From contig JABHBC010000164.1 of assembly GCA_018674025.1 (NCBI GenBank), positions 1-7,509 on the forward strand: 7,509 nt of DNA. The letters are read 5' to 3'. The translations under genes and the position numbers were made by a program. Positions 1 through 6,135 of this stretch are shown here, in pieces. Source of the stretch: Flavobacteriaceae bacterium (GTDB taxonomy: Bacteria; Bacteroidota; Bacteroidia; Flavobacteriales; Flavobacteriaceae). The notes below the pieces were generated by a model. The model saw only the letters and a program-made list of their open reading frames with translations. It searched no databases and was not told the DNA's origin. How positions within the stretch are numbered: the first letter of the stretch is position 1; each line of letters opens with the position of its first letter.

Positions 1-324
1 AATTTACCTATTTGGTTAATTCCTGAACAGGTTGCAATACTTAGTATTAGCGATAAATACGAGAAATACACTAAAAAAGTTTTAAATTTGTTAGAAATTA
101 ACGAAATTCGCGCCCTGCTTGATAATAGAAGTGAAACAATGGGAAGAAAGATTCGTGATGCAGAAATAAATAAAACTCCATATATGATTATTATTGGAGA
201 AAACGAAGAAAAAGAAAACTGTATTTCGTTAAGAAAACACGGTGGAGAAGATTTAGGTAAAATGAGTGTTGAAGATTTTGTAAAAATTATAACTAATTCA
301 ATAAAAAATCTATTTAATAACTAA
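1..324 (+). CDS. thrS: Threonyl-tRNA synthetase, C-terminal fragment (5' end outside window)
   Basis: This is the last 107 residues of threonine-tRNA ligase, which charges tRNA-Thr with threonine in the cytoplasm. The frame is open from base 1 and ends in TAA at 322-324, so the gene begins upstream of the window. What is visible is the anticodon-binding domain: an opening W-L-I-P-E-Q-V, then I-S-D-K-Y, the R-S-E-T-M-G-R-K-I-R-D-A-E segment, the T-P-Y-M-I-I-I-G-E strand, and a late R-K-H-G-G-E-D-L-G with M-S-V-E-D-F. All of these are hallmarks of bacterial ThrRS. The catalytic core and zinc site lie outside the window and cannot be checked. A TTG at 88 is an internal leucine codon, not a start. 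The stop lies 11 nt before the proposed infC start, so the two genes are probably co-transcribed, as thrS-infC-rpmI-rplT clusters commonly are. Confidence 0.96.
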   Translation, partial: NLPIWLIPEQVAILSISDKYEKYTKKVLNLLEINEIRALLDNRSETMGRKIRDAEINKTPYMIIIGENEEKENCISLRKHGGEDLGKMSVEDFVKIITNSIKNLFNN

Positions 325-335
325 AATTATACACT

Positions 336-887
336 ATAGCAATTAGAAGAAGAAAACCAAGAGGTCCTGCAAGGATTATCAAAGTTGACGAACATAGAAT
401 AAATAGTAAAATCCTAGCTCCAGAAATAAGACTGGTTGGTGATAACGTAGAAATTGGAGTATATTCAAAATCAAAAGCATTAATAATAGCCGATGAATTG
501 GGTCTAGATCTTGTAGAAATTTCTCCTAAAGCAAACCCTCCTGTCTGTAAAATAGTGGATTATAAAAAATTCCTTTATGAGCAGAAGAAAAGAGAAAAAG
601 TATTAAAGGCTAAGACTACAAAAGTAGTTATTAAAGAAATTAGATTTGGACCTCAGACTGACAATCATGATTATGAGTTTAAAAAGAAACATTCTGAGAA
701 ATTTTTAAAAGAAGGTGCTAAATTAAAAGCTTTTGTTTTTTTTAAAGGCAGATCTATTATCTATAAAGATCAAGGTGAAATATTGTTATTAAGGTTAGCT
801 CAAGATCTAGAAGAAATAGGTAAGGTAGAACAAATGCCAAAATTAGAAGGAAAAAGAATGATAATGTTTATAGCTCCAAAAAAATAA
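336..887 (+). CDS. infC: Translation initiation factor IF-3, probable AUA (or AUU) start
   Basis: IF3 binds the 30S subunit, keeps it apart from 50S and checks the start codon-initiator tRNA pairing. With the start at ATA 336 the protein has 183 residues. The N-terminal domain (about 18-80) carries D-E-H-R-I-N, R-L-V-G-D-N-V-E, L-D-L-V-E-I-S-P and P-P-V-C-K-I-V-D-Y; a lysine-rich linker follows; the C-terminal domain (about 100-183) carries K-E-I-R-F-G-P, F-L-K-E-G-A-K, F-F-K-G-R and ends M-I-M-F-I-A-P-K-K. The frame opens after a stop at 318-320, and no ATG, GTG or TTG occurs before 498, which would delete most of the N-terminal domain. ATA at 336 gives M-A-I-R-R-R-K, matching my recollection of flavobacterial IF3 (M-A-I-R...); ATT at 342 would give 181 residues. 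Rare starts on infC are the known basis of IF3 autoregulation in E. coli (AUU). The product is certain; the exact start is inferred. Confidence 0.93.
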   Translation: MAIRRRKPRGPARIIKVDEHRINSKILAPEIRLVGDNVEIGVYSKSKALIIADELGLDLVEISPKANPPVCKIVDYKKFLYEQKKREKVLKAKTTKVVIKEIRFGPQTDNHDYEFKKKHSEKFLKEGAKLKAFVFFKGRSIIYKDQGEILLLRLAQDLEEIGKVEQMPKLEGKRMIMFIAPKK

Positions 888-914
888 GTAAGTAATAATT
901 AAAATTGACTAAAT

Positions 915-1112
915 ATGCCAAAAATGAAAACAAAATCTAGCGCCAAAAAACGTTTCAAAGTTACAGGTACTGGAAAAATTAAAAGAAAACATGCTTTCAA
1001 AAGCCATATTTTAACTAAGAAATCTAAAAAAAGAAAATTGGCTTTAACACACAGTACATTAGTACACAAAAGTGATGAAGACAACATTAAACAACAATTA
1101 AGATTAAAATAG
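915..1112 (+). CDS. rpmI: 50S ribosomal protein L35
   Basis: This 65-residue, very basic protein is ribosomal protein L35 of the large subunit. It begins M-P-K-M-K-T-K-S-S-A-K-K-R-F-K, followed by T-G-T-G-K-I-K-R-K-H-A-F and H-I-L-T-K-K-S-K-K-R-K, the standard L35 signature. The length matches the family (about 64-66). It lies 27 nt after infC and 81 nt before rplT, the usual order of this operon. No Shine-Dalgarno sequence precedes the ATG; the upstream bases are A/T-rich, as is usual in Bacteroidota. The hydrophobic open frame antisense to it at 899-1087 is a by-product of its lysine codons and is not called as a gene. Confidence 0.97.
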   Translation: MPKMKTKSSAKKRFKVTGTGKIKRKHAFKSHILTKKSKKRKLALTHSTLVHKSDEDNIKQQLRLK

Positions 1113-1140
1113 TTTAAAGAAGGTAAATATTAACCATGAA

Positions 1141-1172
1141 TTGGGCTAAAAAGAGTTTTTAAAACCGCCTAA
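1141..1172 (+). promoter_or_regulatory. Possible stem-loop in the rpmI-rplT spacer (candidate RNA element)
   Basis: Bases 1141-1146 (TTGGGC) can pair with 1167-1172 (GCCTAA), with one G-U pair. Inside, 1147-1152 (TAAAAA) can pair with 1156-1161 (TTTTTA) around a GAG loop, leaving a five-base bulge at 1162-1166. The structure ends 21 nt before the rplT start in an unusually long 81-nt spacer for this compact cluster, so it could be an L20-responsive or processing element. It has no U-run after it and does not look like a terminator. The structure is weak, and no known leader family is recognised. Confidence 0.25.
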
Positions 1173-1193
1173 CTCAAAAAAAACAAAAACAAA

Positions 1194-1538
1194 ATGCCAA
1201 GATCAGTAAATTCAGTAGCAAAAAGAGCTAGAAGAAAAAAAGTGTTAAAACAAGCCAAAGGATACTTTGGTAGAAGAAAAAATGTGTGGACAGTAGCAAA
1301 GAATGCTGTTGATAAAGCAATGCTTTACGCATTTAGAGATAGAAGGAATAAGAAAAGATCATTTAGAGCACTGTGGATTATGAGAATAAATGCTGCAGCT
1401 CGTTTACATGGAATGTCTTACTCTGAATTTATCGGTAAAATGAAGTCAAAAAATATTGACTTGAACAGAAAAGTTTTAGCAGATTTAGCTATGAACAATC
1501 CAGAAGCATTTAAAGCTATTGTTGATAAAATAAATTAA
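1194..1538 (+). CDS. rplT: 50S ribosomal protein L20
   Basis: Ribosomal protein L20 binds 23S rRNA directly and is needed early in assembly of the large subunit. The 114-residue product matches the family length (about 114-119). It starts M-P-R-S-V-N-S-V-A-K-R-A-R-R-K-K-V-L-K-Q-A-K-G-Y-F-G-R-R-K, the basic extended tail that threads into rRNA. The globular part then carries A-Y-R/F-R-D-R-R-N-K-K-R-type sequence, L-W-I-M-R-I-N-A-A-A-R and G-M-S-Y-S-E-F-I, the typical rRNA-binding fold. It is the last gene of the thrS-infC-rpmI-rplT cluster. Its TAA stop (1536-1538) overlaps the stop codon of the converging dnaB, so there is no intergenic space in which a dedicated terminator could sit. Confidence 0.98.
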   Translation: MPRSVNSVAKRARRKKVLKQAKGYFGRRKNVWTVAKNAVDKAMLYAFRDRRNKKRSFRALWIMRINAAARLHGMSYSEFIGKMKSKNIDLNRKVLADLAMNNPEAFKAIVDKIN

Positions 1539-1586
1539 AAAGGAAGATCTGAATTATCAGGTAAATTAAATGCCTGATTTGGATCT
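1526..1586 (-). terminator. Candidate intrinsic terminator of dnaB, embedded in its last codons
   Basis: A perfect 6-bp stem pairs ATCAGG (1556-1561) with CCTGAT (1573-1578) around an 11-nt loop. An outer 5-bp stem pairs AGATC (1545-1549) with GATCT (1582-1586) across unpaired flanks. Read on the minus strand, the hairpin is followed by TTCCTTTTTAATTTATTTT, a T-rich run covering the dnaB stop and reaching into the rplT end. That fits an intrinsic terminator for dnaB. In the plus direction the hairpin is followed by TTGGATCTGG-type sequence with no T-run, so it should terminate rplT poorly. The stem has few G-C pairs, hence moderate confidence. Confidence 0.42.
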
Positions 1587-3052
1587 GGTTTGAAGGTATC
1601 ATCATTTGCTGCTGCATTCATTTTTGAATGAAACTCGTAAGGAGAATCAAAATCATCTATATTTTCAAACCTACCTAATTCTTTAATAAACTTAAGTCTC
1701 AAATTATCTAATCCACCATTTCTGTGTTTAGCTACAATTAATTCAGCTTGCCCATCAGTTGATGATCTATCATCATCATCCCACTCATCAATTTTATAAT
1801 ATTCTGGTCTATAAATAAAGGATACTATATCTGCATCTTGTTCAATTGCGCCAGATTCACGTAAATCAGATAAAATAGGTCTTTTACTACCTCCCCTAGT
1901 TTCAACAGCTCTAGAAAGTTGAGAAAGAGCTATAACAGGGATACTTAATTCTTTTGCTAGTGCTTTAAGGTTTCTTGAAATAGTAGATATTTCTTGTTCT
2001 CGATTACCACCTTTATTATTTCCTCCGATAGTCATTAATTGTAAGTAATCAACAATCAATAATTTTATTCCGTGTTGAGAGGAAAGACGTCTAGCTTTTG
2101 CTCTCAAATCAAATACCGATAAAGAGGGAGAGTCATCGATAAAAAGAGGAGCTTTTTCTAAGCTCTTAACTTTAACGTTTAATTGCTCCCATTCATGTTT
2201 TTCTAATCTACCAGTTCTTAACTTTTCAGAAGACAAACCTGTTTCAGAAGAAATTAATCTTGTGATTAATTGAACAGAAGACATTTCCAAAGAGAAAAAA
2301 CCTACTGGAATATTTTGATTGACTGCAATATTTCTTGCCATTGAAAGTGTTAATGCAGTTTTACCCATACCAGGTCTGGCAGCTATAATAATTAAATCAC
2401 TTTCTTGCCAACCAGAAGTTAATTTGTCAATTTTGTCAAATCCAGATGGAATACCACTAAGACCATCTTTATTTGAGATAGCTTCAATTTTTTTCTTTGC
2501 TTGAATAACTAAACTCTGAGCAGTTTCTGAGGATTTTTTTATATTTCCTTGAGTTACATCATAAAGTTTCGCTTCAGCCTTATCTAACAAATCAAAGACA
2601 TCTTTAGTTTCATCATAAGATTCCTCAATAATTTCGTTAGAAATTTTAATTAAACTTCTTTGTATATATTTTTGCAATATAATTCTGGCATGAAATTCAA
2701 TATGAGCAGAAGAAGAGACCTTTTGAGTTAGAGATATTAAGTAAAAATCTCCACCAGCTAACTCTAATCTATTATCTTTTTTTAATTGAGAAGACACTGT
2801 GAGAAGGTCAATCGGTTCACTATTTTCAAACAAAGAAAGTATTGCTTCAAATATATATTGATGACTTTCTTTATAAAAAGCCTCAGAGTTTAATATATCT
2901 ATAACCTCATCAACCCCTTTTTTATCTATCATCATAGCACCTAGTACTACTTCTTCTAAATCAATTGCTTGTGGAGGTATTTTACCTTTTTCTAAATTTA
3001 TAATTGAGTTTCTGTCTACTCTCAAGTTTTGATAAGGTTTTGTTTGCTTCAT
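1535..3052 (-). CDS. dnaB: Replicative DNA helicase DnaB
   Basis: DnaB is the hexameric ATP-driven 5'-3' helicase that unwinds DNA at the replication fork. The 505-residue protein has the N-terminal primase-contact domain (about 25-130; A-I-D-L-E-E-V-V-L-G-A-M opening), a linker, and a RecA-like ATPase core (about 195-465). In the core are S-G-I-P-S-G-F at 199-205, Walker A A-R-P-G-M-G-K-T at 225-232, catalytic-type Glu 256 in S-L-E-M-S, Walker B L-L-I-V-D-Y-L-Q at 331-338, S-Q-L-S-R at 377-381, D-L-R-E-S-G-A-I-E-Q-D-A-D at 396-408 and K-H-R-N-G-G at 442-447. No intein interrupts it. The acidic insert E-W-D-D-D-D near 423-428 and a tail ending S-D-L-P-F are further traits. It lies 121 nt downstream of accA on the same strand and converges on rplT with overlapping stops. 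Confidence 0.97.
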   Translation of the reverse strand: MKQTKPYQNLRVDRNSIINLEKGKIPPQAIDLEEVVLGAMMIDKKGVDEVIDILNSEAFYKESHQYIFEAILSLFENSEPIDLLTVSSQLKKDNRLELAGGDFYLISLTQKVSSSAHIEFHARIILQKYIQRSLIKISNEIIEESYDETKDVFDLLDKAEAKLYDVTQGNIKKSSETAQSLVIQAKKKIEAISNKDGLSGIPSGFDKIDKLTSGWQESDLIIIAARPGMGKTALTLSMARNIAVNQNIPVGFFSLEMSSVQLITRLISSETGLSSEKLRTGRLEKHEWEQLNVKVKSLEKAPLFIDDSPSLSVFDLRAKARRLSSQHGIKLLIVDYLQLMTIGGNNKGGNREQEISTISRNLKALAKELSIPVIALSQLSRAVETRGGSKRPILSDLRESGAIEQDADIVSFIYRPEYYKIDEWDDDDRSSTDGQAELIVAKHRNGGLDNLRLKFIKELGRFENIDDFDSPYEFHSKMNAAANDDTFKPDPNQAFNLPDNSDLPF

Positions 3053-3079
3053 AAAGCTAAGTTAATTAAATAATGAAAT

Positions 3080-3087
3080 GAAAAATA
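3080..3087 (-). promoter_or_regulatory. Weak candidate -7 box upstream of dnaB
   Basis: On the minus strand these bases read TATTTTTC, seven of eight matches to the Bacteroidota -7 consensus TAnnTTTG, 27 nt before the dnaB ATG. No TTG stands about 20 nt upstream where a -33 element would be expected. In sequence this rich in A and T such a match can occur by chance, so this is only the best candidate in the accA-dnaB spacer. Confidence 0.18.
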
Positions 3088-3129
3088 GAATAAAAAACTT
3101 AACTTTTTAACTTGTAGTAAACATTATTG

Positions 3130-3158
3130 TTGTTAATAAAAGTCAGAAATTGTTAATA
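3130..3158. repeat. Short direct repeat TTGTTAATA x2 in the accA-dnaB spacer
   Basis: The nonamer TTGTTAATA occurs at 3130-3138 and again at 3150-3158, in the same orientation and exactly 20 bp apart start to start, about two helical turns. It sits 78 to 106 bp upstream of the dnaB start. That spacing would suit a dimeric or tandem-binding regulator, but chance is a serious alternative in an AT-rich spacer. It does not match the DnaA-box consensus TTATNCACA. Confidence 0.25.
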
Positions 3159-3173
3159 TAGGTTAGAATTCAT

Positions 3174-4127
3174 TTAACCATTAAAAACTCCCATAGAAGA
3201 GTATTTATCCATTCTCTTAATAACTAAATCTTTAGAAGATAAATCTTGAAATTCTGAATAAGCTTTAACTATAGCATCACGTACATTAAGAAATGTTTTT
3301 TCTCTATCGTTGTGTGCACCGCCCAAAGGCTCTTTAATTACATGATCAACTAGTTTCATTTTTTTCATGTCTTTGGCAGTTAACTTTAAAGCAGATGCAG
3401 CTTGTTCTTTATATTCCCAACTTCTCCATAAAATCGATGAACAAGATTCTGGTGAAATAACTGAATACCAAGTATTTTCTAACATTAAAACTTTATCACC
3501 AACTCCAATACCTAAGGCACCGCCAGAAGCTCCTTCACCAATAATAACAGTTATTATAGGAACTTTCAACCTTGTCATTTCTAATATGTTTCTTGCTATA
3601 GCTTCTCCTTGACCTCTCTCCTCTGCTTCTAAACCAGGGTAAGCACCAGGTGTGTCAATTAAAGTTACAACAGGAATATTAAATTTTTCGGCAGATTTCA
3701 TTAATCTTAAAGCTTTTCGATATCCTTCTGGGTTAGCCATACCAAAATTTCTGTACTGTCTAGTTTTAGTATTAAAACCTTTTTGCTGACCTATAAACAT
3801 AAATGATTGATCAAAAATTTTACCAAGTCCCCCAATCATAGCTTTATCATCTTTGAAGTTTCTATCTCCGTGGAGTTCTAAAAAAGAATCTCCAAATATA
3901 GCAGTAATATAATCAAGGGTATAAGGTCTGTCAGGGTGTCTTGACATTTGAACTCTTTGCCATGGAGTTAAATTACTATAAATGTCTTTCTTAGTTTGCT
4001 TTAATTTGTTTTCAATTTGCTCATAAGTTTCAGAAACATCTACATCACTCTTTTCGCCAATAATCTTGCAGTCATTTAATTGATCTTCAAGTTCTTTAAT
4101 AGGTAATTCAAAATCTAAATAATTCAT
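3174..4127 (-). CDS. accA: Acetyl-CoA carboxylase carboxyltransferase subunit alpha
   Basis: AccA pairs with AccD to move the carboxyl group from carboxybiotin to acetyl-CoA, giving malonyl-CoA for fatty acid synthesis. The 317-residue protein has the family length (E. coli about 319). An N-terminal helical region (about 1-60) with L-T-P-W-Q-R-V-Q-M-S-R-H-P-D-R-P-Y is followed by the crotonase-like carboxyltransferase domain: F-L-E-L-H-G-D-R (82-89), G-Q-Q-K-G (113-117), N-F-G-M-A-N-P-E-G-Y-R-K-A-L-R (127-141), I-D-T-P-G-A-Y-P-G (157-165), E-R-G-Q-G (170-174), the oxyanion-type G-E-G-A-S-G-G-A-L-G (197-206) and S-P-E-S-C-S-S-I-L-W (225-234). There is no AccD fusion and accD is not in the window. 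It lies 48 nt after the EamA gene with a promoter-like box in the gap, so it may be transcribed both from that box and by read-through. Confidence 0.97.
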   Translation of the reverse strand: MNYLDFELPIKELEDQLNDCKIIGEKSDVDVSETYEQIENKLKQTKKDIYSNLTPWQRVQMSRHPDRPYTLDYITAIFGDSFLELHGDRNFKDDKAMIGGLGKIFDQSFMFIGQQKGFNTKTRQYRNFGMANPEGYRKALRLMKSAEKFNIPVVTLIDTPGAYPGLEAEERGQGEAIARNILEMTRLKVPIITVIIGEGASGGALGIGVGDKVLMLENTWYSVISPESCSSILWRSWEYKEQAASALKLTAKDMKKMKLVDHVIKEPLGGAHNDREKTFLNVRDAIVKAYSEFQDLSSKDLVIKRMDKYSSMGVFNG

Positions 4128-4144
4128 AAGAATAGTATATAAAA

Positions 4145-4152
4145 CAAATATA
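4145..4152 (-). promoter_or_regulatory. Promoter -7 box (TATATTTG) for accA
   Basis: On the minus strand these bases read TATATTTG, an exact match to the Bacteroidota sigma-factor -7 consensus TAnnTTTG. The box ends 17 nt before the accA ATG at 4127, so transcription would start roughly 10-13 nt before the start codon. No TTG is seen at the expected -33 spacing. The same octamer stands before tgt, which supports both calls. Confidence 0.5.
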
Positions 4153-4175
4153 AAAACTTTGGCGAGGATTAGATA

Positions 4176-5069
4176 TTATGAAGATGTTTTTTTATTATTC
4201 TTAATCTTTAAAATAGAATTTATAATAATTGTAGAAATTATAATTAGTGTTCCAATATAAAATGAAAATTCCATTTTTTCAGTATCAGGAAAAATAAAAA
4301 TCGCCAATAAAATTCCGTATACAGGTTCTAAATTATAAGTTAAAACTAATGTATATGGGCTTAAAAATTTTAAAATATAAATTGAAGCTATAAATGCATA
4401 AGCTGTACAAATAGATCCTAAAATAAACACATACAAATAATCATAACTAAAAAATGAGGAAATGGCTAAATCACTTAAGTTATCTGAAAAAATTAAGTAT
4501 AGTAATATAAAAACCACACCAGATAAAAATTCATAAAAAGATATCAAAAAAGGATTGTTATTTTGAACTAATTTACCATTAAATACTGAAAAAAGGGATG
4601 CTAATAACGCAGATACTATTCCCAACAACACACCAACAAAACTGTTAATATTTGCTTTTAAAATTATAAAAACACCACATACAACAACACAACCTAAGAT
4701 AATCTCCACAGGTTTTATTTTTCTTTTAAAAAATATAGGCTCTAATAAAGAAGCAAAAAAAGCACCAGTAGAAAACATGGCTAAGGTAATTGATATATTT
4801 GATTGTTCTATCGCTTCGAAAAAAGTAATCCAGTGAAGGGCAATTATAATACCAGCTAATGAGAAATTAAAAAAATCTCTTATATTGATTTTAAAATCAT
4901 ATTTACGAAAAATTAAAAATAAAAAAGTCAGAACAAAAGCAATAAGCATTCTATGCCAAACTAATGCAATAGAGCCTAAAGAAATTGCTTCGCCTAGTAT
5001 AGCAGTAAATCCTGCTATAAAAACTAAAAAATGAAGATGAAGATAATGTTTAAGATTATTTTTTTGCAT
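4176..5069 (-). CDS. EamA/DMT-superfamily membrane transporter (RhaT/YdcZ-like permease)
   Basis: This is a 297-residue, very hydrophobic inner-membrane protein of the drug/metabolite transporter superfamily with two EamA repeats and about ten membrane helices. Typical features are the first-repeat A-G-F-T-A-I-L-G-E-A-I-S, V-W-H-R-M-L-I-A around residue 40, A-L-H-W-I-T-F-F-E-A-I, and the second-repeat S-P-Y-T-L-V-L-T-Y-N-L-E-P-V-Y-G-I-L-L-A near the C-terminus. The tail is lysine-rich and presumably cytoplasmic. The substrate cannot be told from sequence; relatives export metabolites or amino acids. I place the start at the ATG at 5069 (M-Q-K-N-N-L-K-H-Y-L-H-L-H-F), where the family homology begins, instead of the in-frame start at 5099. 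This leaves a 14-nt overlap with the upstream permease gene, so translation is probably coupled. Confidence 0.88.
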   Translation of the reverse strand: MQKNNLKHYLHLHFLVFIAGFTAILGEAISLGSIALVWHRMLIAFVLTFLFLIFRKYDFKINIRDFFNFSLAGIIIALHWITFFEAIEQSNISITLAMFSTGAFFASLLEPIFFKRKIKPVEIILGCVVVCGVFIILKANINSFVGVLLGIVSALLASLFSVFNGKLVQNNNPFLISFYEFLSGVVFILLYLIFSDNLSDLAISSFFSYDYLYVFILGSICTAYAFIASIYILKFLSPYTLVLTYNLEPVYGILLAIFIFPDTEKMEFSFYIGTLIIISTIIINSILKIKNNKKTSS

Positions 5070-6132
5070 TGTATAATAAATAAATTGCAAGAATACCAAA
5101 TAAAATATTAGGTAACCATACTGCTAAAATTGGAGAGAAGTCAGATTGTTGAGCCATTACCCCAAATACCTTGTCAAAAAATACAAATATCATAGCTACA
5201 ACTATTCCAAAAGCTAAATTAATTCCAGTCCCTCCTCTTCTTTTTACAGAGGAAACAGAAAAAGCTATAATAGTTAGAATAAAAACAGAGAAAGGTATAC
5301 TCCACTTCTTATACTTAACAAGTTGGTATCTACCAATATTTGAAGATCCTCTGAGTTTTTCTTGTTCAATAAAAGATACTAGTTCTGGGTAACTCAATGT
5401 TTCTGCGATATACTTAATTGGAAGTAAATCCTTTAATTTAAAAGCAAATGATGTGTCAAGTTTTCTTTTCTTAATCAAGATATCATTTTCTTTACCAATT
5501 ATTCTTTTGGTGTAATTAGAAAGTCTAAACAAACTATCAGAAGGAAGATAACGTATATTACTGGATTCAATTTTATATTTTAAAATATTATCTTCAAAAT
5601 GTTCTAAGGTAAAATTAGATCCAACATTACTCTTTGGATTAAATTGACTTAAATAAATGTAATCATTTGGGCTAATTTGTCTATATATATTTTGACTGTC
5701 ATAACTCTTTTTAGAACCTTTTAAATATTTGTATGAAAACTCATTAAAATCTTTACTAGCATTTGGAACAATAAATAATCCAAACAAAAATGCGATTATA
5801 GCAATAATTAAAGCACCCAAAAGGTATGATCTTAAAAATCTAAAAAAAGATATACCAGAACTTAGGAAAGCTATCACTTCTGTATCGGATGCTAATTTTG
5901 AAGTGAACCAAATAACTGAAAGAAATAAAAAAAGAGGGAGTAATGAATTAGAAAAATAAATTGTAAAATTGAAATAATATTCAGCAACAAGATTAAATGG
6001 AACTTCGTTGGCTAAAATCTTATCAATATTATCAGCAAGATTGACCACTATAGCAATTGGAATAAATAATAATTGAATAGTAATAAAAGTATTTAAGTAC
6101 TTTTTTAGTATGTACCAATCTAAAATTTTCAT
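5056..6132 (-). CDS. LptF/LptG family (YjgP/YjgQ) LPS-export permease
   Basis: Proteins of this family are the membrane half of the LptB2FG ABC transporter, which extracts lipopolysaccharide from the inner membrane and pushes it along the Lpt bridge to the outer membrane. The 358-residue protein shows the expected plan: three membrane helices (about 13-33, 51-77, 102-124), a large polar periplasmic beta-rich domain (about 125-272), then three helices (about 277-296, 302-325, 334-355). The segment L-A-S-D-T-E-V-I-A-F-L-S-S-G-I-S-F-F-R-F (80-99) matches the conserved loop that contacts the LptB ATPase. The start M-K-I-L-D-W-Y-I-L-K-K-Y-L is the usual N-terminus. Sequence alone does not tell whether it is LptF or LptG, and no ATPase gene is nearby. 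Only 3 nt separate it from the tgt stop, and it overlaps the next gene by 14 nt, indicating one operon. Confidence 0.92.
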   Translation of the reverse strand: MKILDWYILKKYLNTFITIQLLFIPIAIVVNLADNIDKILANEVPFNLVAEYYFNFTIYFSNSLLPLFLFLSVIWFTSKLASDTEVIAFLSSGISFFRFLRSYLLGALIIAIIAFLFGLFIVPNASKDFNEFSYKYLKGSKKSYDSQNIYRQISPNDYIYLSQFNPKSNVGSNFTLEHFEDNILKYKIESSNIRYLPSDSLFRLSNYTKRIIGKENDILIKKRKLDTSFAFKLKDLLPIKYIAETLSYPELVSFIEQEKLRGSSNIGRYQLVKYKKWSIPFSVFILTIIAFSVSSVKRRGGTGINLAFGIVVAMIFVFFDKVFGVMAQQSDFSPILAVWLPNILFGILAIYLLYNAKK

Positions 6133-6135
6133 TAA

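Noticed and set aside
498..887. infC starting at TTG 498
   Set aside because: This TTG is a leucine inside L-G-L-D-L-V-E-I-S-P, a conserved internal IF3 segment; the conserved N-terminus continues in frame upstream to about 336.
899..1087. Minus-strand open frame of 62 codons with hydrophobic content
   Set aside because: It lies antisense to rpmI; the Phe/Leu-rich product is what reversed lysine codons give. It matches no family I know and has no promoter of its own.
2319..2504. Plus-strand open frames inside dnaB, accA, the permease and tgt (also 3367-3612, 5171-5392, 5729-5959, 6865-7095)
   Set aside because: All are antisense to strongly supported genes, show no family motifs and have no promoter or start context.
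5070..5099. Longer EamA start at 5099
   Set aside because: The ten added residues are antisense-free but lie deep in the permease coding end and lack family similarity; M-Q-K-N-N at 5069 gives the usual length and a small overlap.
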